Of a stretch of 64,000 nt of DNA, positions 42,619-50,989 are shown piece after piece. The notes below the pieces were generated by a model. It made no database searches. It worked only from the letters and a program-made list of their open reading frames with translations, and was not told the origin of the DNA. The position numbers and the translations under genes are program-made. Within the stretch, counting starts at the first letter, position 1. Every line of letters begins with the position of its first letter. The stretch comes from PALSA-693 sp963834725 (GTDB lineage: Bacteria > Actinomycetota > Acidimicrobiia > Acidimicrobiales > Palsa-688): positions 868,001 through 932,000 of the forward strand of contig CAWICN010000001.1 in the NCBI GenBank assembly GCA_963834725.1, in the 5' to 3' direction.

Positions 42619-44547
42619 ATGGTATCCACTGACCGCATGCCCGACGGGCTGACGCCGCGGGCATCGGTCGGTTCGAAACCGGACCGCTACAAGTGGGTCG
42701 CGCTCACCAACACCACGGTTGGCGTGATGCTCGTCATGATCGACTCGTCGATCGTGCTGATCGCCATGCCCGCCATCTTTCGGGGCATCCACCTCGATCC
42801 GCTGGCGGCGAGCAACAGCTTCTATCTGCTCTGGATGATGCTCGGGTACCTGGTGGTGACGAGTGTGCTGGTGGTGAGCTTTGGCCGCCTCGGCGATATG
42901 TACGGCCGGGTCCGGCTCTACAACCTGGGCTTTCTCATTTTCACCATCGCGTCCATTCTGCTGAGCATCGACTGGATGAACGGCCGGGCGGGGGCCACCT
43001 ATCTCATCGGCTTCCGCGTCGTGCAGGGCATCGGTGGCGCTTTCATCGCTGCCAACTCGGGCGCCATTCTCACCGACGCCTTCCCGGCAACCCAGCGCGG
43101 GTTCGCCCTCGGTATCAACAATGTCTCGAGTATCGCCGGGCGCTTCCTCGGCCTGGTCGTGGGCGGCCTGCTCGCCACCGTCAGCTGGCGCCTGGTCTTT
43201 TTCGTCTCGGTGCCGTTTGGCATCTTCGGGACCGTCTGGGCTTACCTCAAGCTGGAAGAGCGCGGCATCCGGAAGCGGGCACCCATCGACTGGTGGGGCA
43301 ATGTCACCTTCGGGATCGGGCTGATCCTGGTCATGGTCGCAATCACGGCCGGTATCCGGCCCTACGGTGGCCACGTCATGGGGTGGACCAACCCCAGGGT
43401 CTTGGCTGCGCTGGTCGTCGGGATCGTCCTCCTCGGGGCCTTCGTCGTGGTGGAGACCCGGGTGGAGAACCCCATGTTCGACCTGCACCTGTTCAGGATC
43501 CGGGCCTTCACCTTCGGGACCCTGTCGAGCTTTCTGGCCGCACTGGCCCGGGGCGGGCTCATGTTCATGCTCGTCATCTGGCTGCAGGGCATCTGGCTGC
43601 CCCTGCACGGGTTCGATTACTCGGAGACTCCGCTGTGGGCCGGGATCGCCATGATGCCGCTGTCCCTGGGCATTCTGATTGCCGGTCCCCTCTCCGGCTA
43701 CCTGTCGGATCGCTACGGCCCGCGCCTGTTCGCCACTGGCGGGATGATCGCCACCGGCATGGCGTTCGTCTTTCTCGACCTCCTCCCGATCGACTTCATC
43801 TATGTGGTCTTCGCTGCCATCATCTTCCTCAACGGCATCGGCACCGGTTGCTTCGCGTCACCCAACCGCGCCGCGGTGATGAACAGCCTTCCGCCCCAGC
43901 ACCGGGGGGCCGGGAGCGGCATGAACACCACCTTTCAGAACTCCGCCCAGGTGCTCTCGATCGGCATCTTCTTCAGCCTCATGGTCGTCGGCCTGTCCTC
44001 GGTCCTGTCGTCCTCGCTGGTGGCGGGGCTCCGCGCCCACGGGGTGTCGGCGGCGGTAGCCGAGCGGACGGCCCACCTCCCGCCCGTCTCGGTCCTCTTC
44101 GCGGCCTTCCTTGGCTACAACCCCATCCAGCACCTGCTCGGGGCCCAGACCCTGGCCCAGCTACCCAGCTCGGCCGTGGCCCAGCTCTCCAGTCGCGGCT
44201 TCTTTCCCGGCCTGATCTCGCCGGCTTTCGAATCCGGTCTTCACGAGGCGTTTGCCTTCGCGGTAGCCGCCTGCGCCGTCGCCGCGGTGGCGTCGTGGTC
44301 CCGCGGCCAGCGCTACGTGCCAGAACTGCAGGCCAGGGAACTCCGGGCCCCTGACTTCCAGGCCCTGGACCTCCAGGCCCCGGACCACCAGGCTCCGGAC
44401 ATCCAGGCCGCCGACCTCCAGGCCCCCGACCTCCAGGCCCCCGACCTCAAGGCCCCCGACGTCAAGGCCCGGGACATCCAGGCCGCCGACCTCCAGCCGG
44501 TGGACGGGCCCCAGGCGAGCGGCCGATCGACCGGTCCGCCCGGGTAG
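42619..44547 (+). CDS. DHA2-family MFS efflux transporter with a C-terminal pentapeptide tail
   Basis: 642 residues, about fourteen membrane helices, of the EmrB/QacA drug:proton antiporter-2 type. Motifs: MLVMIDSSIVLIAMPAIFRG in helix 1, SFGRLGDMYGRVRLYNLG (motif A loop), GFRVVQGIGGAFIAANSGAI (motif B with Arg) and GRFLGLVVGGLLA (motif C). Its likely role is proton-driven export of a hydrophobic compound. After the last helix come about 60 residues of near-regular DLQAP pentapeptides. The ATG at 42619 follows the AAGGACCGGG region. A possible RNA switch lies upstream. Confidence 0.88.
   Translation: MVSTDRMPDGLTPRASVGSKPDRYKWVALTNTTVGVMLVMIDSSIVLIAMPAIFRGIHLDPLAASNSFYLLWMMLGYLVVTSVLVVSFGRLGDMYGRVRLYNLGFLIFTIASILLSIDWMNGRAGATYLIGFRVVQGIGGAFIAANSGAILTDAFPATQRGFALGINNVSSIAGRFLGLVVGGLLATVSWRLVFFVSVPFGIFGTVWAYLKLEERGIRKRAPIDWWGNVTFGIGLILVMVAITAGIRPYGGHVMGWTNPRVLAALVVGIVLLGAFVVVETRVENPMFDLHLFRIRAFTFGTLSSFLAALARGGLMFMLVIWLQGIWLPLHGFDYSETPLWAGIAMMPLSLGILIAGPLSGYLSDRYGPRLFATGGMIATGMAFVFLDLLPIDFIYVVFAAIIFLNGIGTGCFASPNRAAVMNSLPPQHRGAGSGMNTTFQNSAQVLSIGIFFSLMVVGLSSVLSSSLVAGLRAHGVSAAVAERTAHLPPVSVLFAAFLGYNPIQHLLGAQTLAQLPSSAVAQLSSRGFFPGLISPAFESGLHEAFAFAVAACAVAAVASWSRGQRYVPELQARELRAPDFQALDLQAPDHQAPDIQAADLQAPDLQAPDLKAPDVKARDIQAADLQPVDGPQASGRSTGPPG
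44348..44497. repeat. 15-bp in-frame repeats in the transporter C-terminus
   Basis: About ten 15-bp units related to GCCCCCGACCTCCAG encode APDLQ variants (APDFQ, ALDLQ, APDHQ, APDIQ, AADLQ, APDLK, APDVK). They are more diverged than most other repeats in the window, with protein changes conservative at the Leu position, so the tail may be under selection. Confidence 0.82.
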
Positions 44548-44590
44548 AGCGCCGTTCGCCGGAGTCGACGACCTGCTCGCCGGCGGACGG

Positions 44591-45094
44591 TCAGGACGCG
44601 GACCCGAGCTGAACCTCCTCGAGCTTCCCGGTGTGAACATCGTATACGAAGCCCCGGATGGCCTTATGCGACACGAAGGGGCTGGCATGGATGCGGGCGG
44701 CCGTCTGCCGTACATCGACTTCAGCCTGCGGAAAGGCTTCGAGGGCAAACGACGGACGGATCCCGGTGTCAGCCTCGATCTGATCTTTGACCGCGTCGTC
44801 CTTGAAGGTCAGCATGCCGCAGTCGGTGTGGTGGATGAGCACGATCTCCTCGGTGCCGAGCAGCCGCTGTGAGATGACCAGGCTGCGGATAGCGTCCTCC
44901 GTGGCGACGCCCCCGGCGTTGCGGATCACGTGGGCGTCGCCCTCCTGCAGCCCCAGCGCCTTGGCCGGATCGAGACGGGCATCCATGCAGGCGAGAACAG
45001 CGACCTTCTTGGCGGGCGGCATGGCGAGGCTGCCGCAGTCGAAGCCAGCGACATACGCGGCGTTGTTGGCGAGGAGGTCGTCGGTCGAGGACAA
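44591..45094 (-). CDS. Beta-class carbonic anhydrase
   Basis: 167 residues. Interconverts CO2 and bicarbonate. Zinc ligands and the Asp-Arg dyad are visible: VLACMDARLDPAKALGL (Cys, Asp, Arg), VIRNAGGVATEDAIRSL, and LIHHTDCGMLTF (His and Cys). The length fits the short bacterial type (mycobacterial Rv1284-like). The TTG start at 45094 is supported by GGAG six bases upstream. It lies convergent with the DHA2 transporter gene, on its own transcript. Confidence 0.93.
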   Translation of the reverse strand: MSSTDDLLANNAAYVAGFDCGSLAMPPAKKVAVLACMDARLDPAKALGLQEGDAHVIRNAGGVATEDAIRSLVISQRLLGTEEIVLIHHTDCGMLTFKDDAVKDQIEADTGIRPSFALEAFPQAEVDVRQTAARIHASPFVSHKAIRGFVYDVHTGKLEEVQLGSAS

Positions 45095-45289
45095 GGGAGT
45101 CTCCTTCTGGTTCGGGCGGTGGTGAGCTCGGCGATGGTGGGCCGATAGTAGGCAGCGGGCGGTTTCCGGTCACAGGTGATCAGGCAGGAGCGACCGGCGG
45201 CATAGTTGGTCATCCTTCCGCCAGCATCTCGCCCGGTGCCAGTGCCGGGCCGTGCCGGGCCCCGCAACCTGGGCGCGTTCGGCAACTCT

Positions 45290-45328
45290 GGGTGCGCTGG
45301 GGGGCGGATAATCGCTAATAGCGCACCC
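45290..45328. repeat. 9-bp inverted repeat in the carbonic anhydrase / LLM gap
   Basis: GGGTGCGCT (45290-45298) and AGCGCACCC (45320-45328) pair perfectly around a 21-base loop. It lies just beyond the 3' end of the LLM gene (45361) on the minus strand and may help end that transcript. The rest of 45095-45360 shows no gene. Confidence 0.5.
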
Positions 45329-45360
45329 AACGTTTCGGCCTGGGATGCTCAAGCCGTCGA

Positions 45361-46128
45361 TCAGTTGCGAGCCGCTGCCAGGCGACGCACGGCGGCCGCG
45401 TACGGCGGCCGGACCAGGGCGATCGCCCGGTCGACGCCATGCTCCGACAGCCGGCTGAGAGCGGAGGCGCTGAGCGGGGAGGAGACGGTGACCACAAACG
45501 ACGCCGGGTCGCGCCCGGCCGCCCGTCGAGCCGTGCGGGCGGCCTCGAGCGCCTGGGCCAGGCCGGGTCCGCCGCCCAGGTTGACGCCGTCGGCGACCCG
45601 TCCGGCCAGGTCGAGCATCTTGGGCCCGAAGGCGCCGATGATGATCGGCGGTGTTGGATCCGGGCGCCAGAACCCGCTGACCCCGCCGACCCTACCGGAC
45701 CAGGCCGCTCGCAGCGTGGTCACGGCGGCCTCGACCGCGGCCCGGCGGGCCTGGTCCCCCGGGACCGGCCGCCCGAGGGCGTGCTGTTCTGCCGCGTAGG
45801 GTGTGGCGCGACCCCCGCCGGCACCGAGCCCGAGCAAAAGGCGGCCGCCGCTCACGTGCTGCAGGGTGGCGGCCATGACGGCGAGCGTCCCGGGATCCCG
45901 GTTGGCGACGTTGAGCACCATCGGTCCGATCGCCAATCGGGGCACTGTGGCCGCGATGGCGGTCAGGGTTGTCCAGCATTCGAGCACCCGCTGCTGACCA
46001 TGGACCGATCCGGCCAGATGGTCGTACAGCCATATCCCGTCGAAACCTTCGTCCTCGGCTGCGAGGGCCCCGTCCCTTACGTCGGTCCAGGTGGCATCGA
46101 AGGGGTCGAACAACAGGTCGATCTGCAC
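45361..46128 (-). CDS. LLM-class (luciferase-like) F420/flavin-dependent oxidoreductase
   Basis: About 255 residues from GTG 46128 (VQIDLLFDPFD); ATG 46167 would add 13. Family pattern: AAEDEGFDGIWLYDHLAG, VPRLAIGPMVLNVANRDPGTLAVMAATLQHVSGGRLLLGLGAGG, PPIIIGAFGPKMLDLAGRVADGVNLGG. These TIM-barrel enzymes use F420 or FMN. The strong ILIGAFGPK-like block and the lack of an FMN-specific partner favour F420, common in actinobacteria. The substrate is unknown. Confidence 0.87.
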   Translation of the reverse strand: MQIDLLFDPFDATWTDVRDGALAAEDEGFDGIWLYDHLAGSVHGQQRVLECWTTLTAIAATVPRLAIGPMVLNVANRDPGTLAVMAATLQHVSGGRLLLGLGAGGGRATPYAAEQHALGRPVPGDQARRAAVEAAVTTLRAAWSGRVGGVSGFWRPDPTPPIIIGAFGPKMLDLAGRVADGVNLGGGPGLAQALEAARTARRAAGRDPASFVVTVSSPLSASALSRLSEHGVDRAIALVRPPYAAAVRRLAAARN

Positions 46129-46224
46129 GCCCCGATCCTGCCGCTCCGCACCTCGAAAGAAAACCACCGTTGGCCGGCCCGATCCTCGCTGCGGAGTTCG
46201 CTCCCCTCTCGGCGACTCGCAGGG

Positions 46225-47178
46225 TCAGGTGAGCAGTCGTTCCACGCCGAGTCCGGCGATCACCGTTCGCTCCTTGTCATCGCTGTGGAGTTGGCGGGAC
46301 CAGGTGGTGCAGCCGCCGTCGCCGATCTCCCGCCGCTCTCCGGATGGGAGCGCGGCGAAGACCTTGTAACACGCGTCAACGTAATAACCACGACCGGAAG
46401 TCCGGCCTGGATCCATGTAGCAGATCGCGTCAGGGAACTGCTCGGCCAGCCGGTCCGAGACCGCGTCCTCCAGCAACCCAGAGTGACCGGCCAGGTCGGT
46501 CATGACCACCTCGATCCGCCAGTCCGGGTGCGTGGCCCGGATCACGGTCACCACGTAGCCGATCTGACGCCGCAGTTCCAACGCCTCAAAAACGAAACCC
46601 CCCGCGTCGCGGCCGGCCGCGAGGAGACCGACAAGCCGGAAGTGGGCCGAAGCCCCCGGCATGCCGAACATCTGGGCTCTGACCTGACGCTGTGACGCGG
46701 CCAGTCGAACCGCTTCGAACCGCGTGTGCGGATCCTGCCGGAGCCGCCGGCGGCGCCGGGCTGCCTCTAGCGCCAGCACGTTTGTCGAGTCCGCCACCAC
46801 CTCGGTGTTGCGGATGGCGGTGATGACCTTGTTTTGGTCGACGGTCGCGATCGCCGAGTGAGTTCCGAGCGGGCACAACGGCGACAGCTCGATGGCCCGG
46901 TAACCCTCCGGCAGCGAAGACCAGGCCCGCTCCTCGAACCGCGCCAGCGCGAGGGGATCCACCGGCGATGGCTGGGTGAACCGGTTCTCCATATACCGGG
47001 CCAGCAGGTCACGGGCGGACATGCGAGCGGCGCGGCGCCGGTACACCTCGAGCAGCAGCGACTGCAGGTCGGTCGGCGGAATCCTCTCCGACAGGATCTC
47101 CACCAGATCTGGGACGTCCGCTTCGCGCAGGATCCGCTTGAGTATTCTGTCGGCCACGTCATCGTCCGGGCGCACCAT
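46225..47178 (-). CDS. Unrecognised 317-residue protein, possibly class II aaRS-like
   Basis: No family recognised with confidence. The first ~70 residues are helical (ILREADVPDLVEILSERI, LLEVYRRRAARMSARDLL). Then IELSPLCPLGTHSAIATVDQNKV, IRNTEVVADSTNVLALEAARRRR and a C-terminal GRGYYVDACYKVFA with GDGGCTTWSRQLHSDDKERTV and a final AGLGVERLL. The last block, and PLGTHSAI, recall motifs 3 and 2 of class II aminoacyl-tRNA synthetase folds (GLGLDRL), so it may be a synthetase paralogue like HisZ or BirA-type proteins. No anticodon domain is seen. It stands between LLM and DipZ genes on the same strand. Confidence 0.5.
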   Translation of the reverse strand: MVRPDDDVADRILKRILREADVPDLVEILSERIPPTDLQSLLLEVYRRRAARMSARDLLARYMENRFTQPSPVDPLALARFEERAWSSLPEGYRAIELSPLCPLGTHSAIATVDQNKVITAIRNTEVVADSTNVLALEAARRRRRLRQDPHTRFEAVRLAASQRQVRAQMFGMPGASAHFRLVGLLAAGRDAGGFVFEALELRRQIGYVVTVIRATHPDWRIEVVMTDLAGHSGLLEDAVSDRLAEQFPDAICYMDPGRTSGRGYYVDACYKVFAALPSGERREIGDGGCTTWSRQLHSDDKERTVIAGLGVERLLT

Positions 47179-47271
47179 GCTGCAGGATGATCACGAAAAC
47201 TGCGGCGAGCTGCAATCGACTATCGGGTTCCGGCCTGCTCGCGTCATCCGCCCGGACGCCGACGCGCCGGC

Positions 47272-48979
47272 TCAGCCGAAGGTGAAGTCGTAAGCCTGAA
47301 GTCCGGGAGAGAAGCTCATGGACAGCACACCTTCGCTGTCGGTGGAGGCCTGGAACAGGGTGTAGAGCCGGGGGACGCCGCTGACGTCCACGGTCCGGAG
47401 GACCTTGCCATTGTTGGAGACAGTGACGGTGCCGGTGCCACCCATGACCAGGTAGACGTCCTTGCCGGCAAAGCCGAGGTCCATGCCGGCGGCCCGTCCG
47501 GCGGTTGCCTCCTGGGCGTGCACCGTCCACGTGCCGGAGAGCGCCAGCTCCCCCAGACCCATGGACGACGGGGGCAGGTAGATGGTGGGCTGATCCCTGG
47601 CCAGTTCCACGACCTGGTCAGGGTCCAGGTACTGCAGCTTGTCGTAGCCCACATAGGTCTCGGAGCTCATCGCCTCAGTGGGCGTGCCATCCGGGACATT
47701 GGTCGGAGGGGGCAGGACCAGGCCCGGGTGGGCGGCAGTGAGGAGTTGACGGACGAGCGATTCCGTCCCCGAGTAATGGCCTTCGCCGAACCCCACGTGC
47801 CGCACGTTGCCCGAGGCGTCGATCAGGTAGTCCGCCGGCCAGTACTCGTTGGCATAGGCATTCCAGGTGCCGTAGCTGTCATCGACGGCGACCGGGTACT
47901 TGACCCCAAGGCTGGAGACCGCTGACCGCACGTTGGCGACCACGTGCTCGAAGGAGAATTCGGGGGTGTGCACACCGACGACCACAAAGCCGTCCTTCTG
48001 GTACCGGCTGTACCACGCTTCCACATGAGGGAGGGCGCGCTGGCAGTTGATGCACGAATAGGTCCAGAAGTCGACGAGGACGACATGGCCGCGCAGCCGG
48101 TTGAGCGTCAACGGCGCGTTCGCGCGGGGTGTTGAGCCAGGTGGTGATGCCGGTGAAGTTGGGCGCCGGGCCGCACTCGATGAGGGTCGTCGCGGTGGAG
48201 CTGCATTTGGTCAGGGAGGAGTTCTTCGACCCCGTCAGGCTGCTGAGCTGCTTGCGGACCTTCTGAGAGCCTTCGAACTTATTCTGCAGGGCGCTGGTGT
48301 AGCCGGGGACGTCACGCTGCAGGCCGGCGAAGACGTTGAACCCTATGGCGAGCGCCATGGCGATCAGCACCACGCCCCCGACCATTCGCAATCTCCACGC
48401 GTGGTCCCGCACGGCTCGAGCCCGCTGGGTCAACTCGCTCCCCGCCACCGCGACCACCAACAGCGGCACGGCCGCGCCGGCCGCGAACGCGGCGGTGAGG
48501 AATACAGCCGTCCAGCCCACGCGATGGGTGGCACCTACGACGGTGATGGCGGCCAGTATCGGTCCCGCGCAGGGTACGAACAAAAGGCCGCAGGCCAGGC
48601 CCATGACCAGACCGGCTGCCGTCCCCCTCGGCTGGCGGCCGCCGAACCTGGCGAAGGGGCGTTCGAACAGCTCGCCCAGGGGCGGAATCAAGAAACCGAG
48701 ACCGACGGCAACCAGTACGGCGATCCCCGCGTCGTGGAGGAAGTCCTGGGGCAGGCGCAGCGCCGACAGGACCTCCGAGCCGGCCAGGATCAAGAAGCTG
48801 AAGCTGATCACCAGACCCCCGACCACCGCGACGGGGCGGAGGCGGGCGCCCCGTGTGGGACGGCCGTCGGACAGGCGGCCGGCCCCTGCGACGAGTACGA
48901 CGGGGAGGACGGGCAGAATGCACGGGGAGATCCCCGCGACGATCCCGGCTACGAAGCCGACGACGATAAGTTCGGCCAC
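47272..48979 (-). CDS. dipZ: DipZ-type fusion: CcdA membrane domain, thioredoxin domain, C-terminal beta domain (one frameshift)
   Basis: Carries electrons across the membrane for thiol-disulfide or cytochrome c work. The N-terminal CcdA half has the reactive cysteines in AGISPCILPVLP and LFVPCAGPILAAI with six helices. The middle is a TlpA-like thioredoxin domain with CxxC in FWTYSCINCQRALPHVEAW and EYWPADYLID. The C-terminal ~150 residues match the carbohydrate-binding-like domain of mycobacterial DipZ (YVGYDKLQYLDPDQ, DFTFG end). The frame changes near 48130 between the first two parts; the combined length of ~569 is normal. GTG start with GAGGA upstream. Confidence 0.88.
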
Positions 48980-49084
48980 CGGTCCTCACCATATTCGATT
49001 GATTTCGCTACGGACATCGCCGGGATGCGGCGGGTTCGACCATCGGCGCGCCCGGGCCAGAGCCGAACGGCCGCTCCAAGCCCT

Positions 49085-49924
49085 TTACGGCGGAAAGCCC
49101 TCCCGGCGAAAGGCGCCATCCCGCCAGTCGATGGCGGCCCGAAGCCCTTGCTCACGCGACACCGCGCCGAACTCGCCCGCCCGCCGGCGATCCCGCGAGG
49201 TCAACTGGTGCCACTGCCACGCGCCGAGCAGGTGGGTCCGCATGCCCATCAGCTCATAAGCCTGATTGAGCGAAGCCTTGTTGGCGGCCAGTAGAGCCGG
49301 ATCGACCCGGGAAAGCGGCCGCAGCTCACGCTGAACCTGGTCCTCCAGTTCGTCGGCGGGGAAGCTTTTCGCCACCCACCCCATGGCAACCGCTTCCTTT
49401 CCCGTGACCGAGTTGCCGGTGAGTTGCAGGTATTTGGCCTGGGCCATGCTGAGCTTCCACGGGAAGTAGAGGGTGTCGGGTGTCGACATGGCCCGCATCG
49501 GCGGATAGCCGATGATGGCGTCGTCGGCGACGAAGGCGATATCGCACATCGACATCAGCTCTGTTCCGCCGGCCAGGCAGTAACCGTGCACCTTCGCCAC
49601 CACCGGCTTCAGGAGATCCCAAATCACGATCCAGTCGCGATAGATGCTGCGGGCGAACTGGTCGGTCCACGTATCGAAGTGTTCGGACTCCACCCAGCCG
49701 GGCGGCATCTCCTCGCGTTGGTCGGCCAGGTCGTAGCCGGCCGAGAAGGACGGACCAGCTCCGTCGATCAGCACGAGGGTCACGTCGTCATCGGCCTCCG
49801 CCTTGCGCAAGGCGTCGACGAGCTGCCGGCGCAGGCCAAAGCTCAGTGCGTTTCGCTTTTCCGGCCGGTTGAGGGTGATTCGGGCCACCCGGTCGGCCAC
49901 GGAGTACAGGATGAGGTCGTCCAT
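49085..49924 (-). CDS. Enoyl-CoA hydratase/isomerase family protein
   Basis: 279 residues of crotonase fold: ILYSVADRVARITLNRPEKRNALS, SFSAGYDLADQ (oxyanion-hole region), VVAKVHGYCLAGGTELMSMCDIAF and TGKEAVAMGWVAKSF. The first catalytic Glu is present in GGTEL; at the second position, where hydratases have Glu (PE), this protein has YPPMRAMS, so it may isomerise or hydrolyse rather than hydrate. An extended C-terminus ends WRDGAFRREGFPP. It is monocistronic, on the same strand as DipZ. Confidence 0.87.
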   Translation of the reverse strand: MDDLILYSVADRVARITLNRPEKRNALSFGLRRQLVDALRKAEADDDVTLVLIDGAGPSFSAGYDLADQREEMPPGWVESEHFDTWTDQFARSIYRDWIVIWDLLKPVVAKVHGYCLAGGTELMSMCDIAFVADDAIIGYPPMRAMSTPDTLYFPWKLSMAQAKYLQLTGNSVTGKEAVAMGWVAKSFPADELEDQVQRELRPLSRVDPALLAANKASLNQAYELMGMRTHLLGAWQWHQLTSRDRRRAGEFGAVSREQGLRAAIDWRDGAFRREGFPP

Positions 49925-50019
49925 GACCGGAAAGCTACCGAAGCGGCAGCGGGCGGGGCGGGGCCGTCGCCGGCTCGGGATCCAGCCCGCCCCAGCCGGA
50001 TTGCCGGATTAAGGAAGGT

Positions 50020-50817
50020 TCACGAACGGGCCTGAATGATGTCCCGAGGCGGCGCGGTCGATCCGTTGCCTGCGGTGCTCTGGTCGAGCGAGCCGAACAG
50101 GTCGCGAACCGCCTCCCGAACCAGCCGGGCGAGCTCCTCGGCGGGGACGTCCCCGAAGGCTCCTCCGGCTCCCATGAGGGTGCCCATCACGGCGCCAACG
50201 GAGCAGGCTATCCGGACCCGGAGGTGGAGCGGCAGCGCCCGGTCGGCCAGGAAGTGGCGGAGCTGCTCCTCCATGTCCTGATGGTCGGCGTCGTTGTCGT
50301 CGTGCCCAGAGATTTGCTCGAGCGCGTTCTGGTTGCGGAGGTGCAGGAGAAAGAGCTTGCGGTTGGCGAGGACCTGATCGATGAACTCGTCGAGCAACTC
50401 CATCCATATTTTGGCGTCCACCGCCGGCTCGATTTGCCCGAGGCGGTCGAGCACGCCACGTCCGAGGGCATGCAGCCGCAGGTGCAACGCCAGAAGGATG
50501 TCCTCCTTGCGCTCGAAGTGGTAGTAGAGGGCGGCCTTCGTGAAGCCCAGGGCATCGGCGATCTCCCGGAGCGACGTCTTGTCGTACCCGTACTCGTTGA
50601 ACAGGTCGAGAGCGACGTCCAGGATCCGCTGGCGGGTCGAGCCTCGGGGCCGGCTGCCCCGACCGCGCCCTCTCCGGGGGGCCGGCGTGGCGTCAGGTGC
50701 GACTGCATCCCCACGCTCTCGCAAGGCGCGACCCCGACGCGCGATCGGGTCACCTCGGAACCCGGGACTTCCCCGGGAGTTCCGTTCGTCGGGGCCTGAG
50801 CGCCGCGGCGGTGGCAT
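50020..50817 (-). CDS. TetR family transcriptional regulator
   Basis: About 265 residues from the ATG at 50817. A ~55-residue Arg/Pro-rich leader precedes the DNA-binding domain: TRQRILDVALDLFNEYGYDKTSLREIADALGFTKAALYYHFERKEDIL, a complete TetR helix-turn-helix with the YYHF turn. The ligand domain has helices through ELARLVREAVRDLFGSL. It is divergent from the DrrAB-type exporter, with a good promoter and a CTTGCC...GGTAAG palindrome between them, so it most likely represses that exporter and responds to its substrate. Confidence 0.9.
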   Translation of the reverse strand: MPPPRRSGPDERNSRGSPGFRGDPIARRGRALRERGDAVAPDATPAPRRGRGRGSRPRGSTRQRILDVALDLFNEYGYDKTSLREIADALGFTKAALYYHFERKEDILLALHLRLHALGRGVLDRLGQIEPAVDAKIWMELLDEFIDQVLANRKLFLLHLRNQNALEQISGHDDNDADHQDMEEQLRHFLADRALPLHLRVRIACSVGAVMGTLMGAGGAFGDVPAEELARLVREAVRDLFGSLDQSTAGNGSTAPPRDIIQARS

Positions 50818-50831
50818 CGCCCAAAGTTTAC

Positions 50832-50860
50832 TTGACGGCCGGCCAGCTAGCACGTTAGGT
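50832..50860 (+). promoter_or_regulatory. Sigma-70-like promoter for the exporter operon
   Basis: TTGACG (50832-50837) and TTAGGT (50855-50860) are separated by 17 bases, in the divergent region between tetR and the ABC genes, pointing at the ABC genes. The -35 box is strong and the -10 moderate. Confidence 0.55.
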
Positions 50861-50872
50861 TGAGGCTTCTAG

Positions 50873-50888
50873 CTTGCCGACCGGTAAG
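50873..50888. promoter_or_regulatory. Candidate TetR operator, CTTGCCGACCGGTAAG
   Basis: The 16-bp element is a near-perfect palindrome (CTTGCC facing GGTAAG, one mismatch) with a 4-base centre, the size and form of many TetR operators. It starts about 13 bases after the -10 box, where bound repressor would block initiation. Confidence 0.5.
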
Positions 50889-50952
50889 TAGGGGCGATAG
50901 GCACTGTCCGCCGTCCCCTCCCTGCCCCGGCCGAACCGGGCGATCTGCAATC

Positions 50953-50980
50953 GACGAGTGACGAGTGACGAGTGACGAGT
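50953..50980. repeat. Four 7-bp repeats (GACGAGT) next to the exporter ribosome-binding site
   Basis: Four perfect GACGAGT units end directly at GAGGAAG, the ribosome-binding site of the ATPase gene. Each unit contributes a GTG, and 7 is not a multiple of three, so copy changes would alter upstream start frames but not the main GTG at 50990. Confidence 0.85.
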
Positions 50981-50989
50981 GAGGAAGCC

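Noticed and set aside
44926..45330. Minus-strand frame with MTNYAAGRSC after GGAAGG
   Set aside because: It runs in a different frame across the carbonic anhydrase gene and has no protein features.
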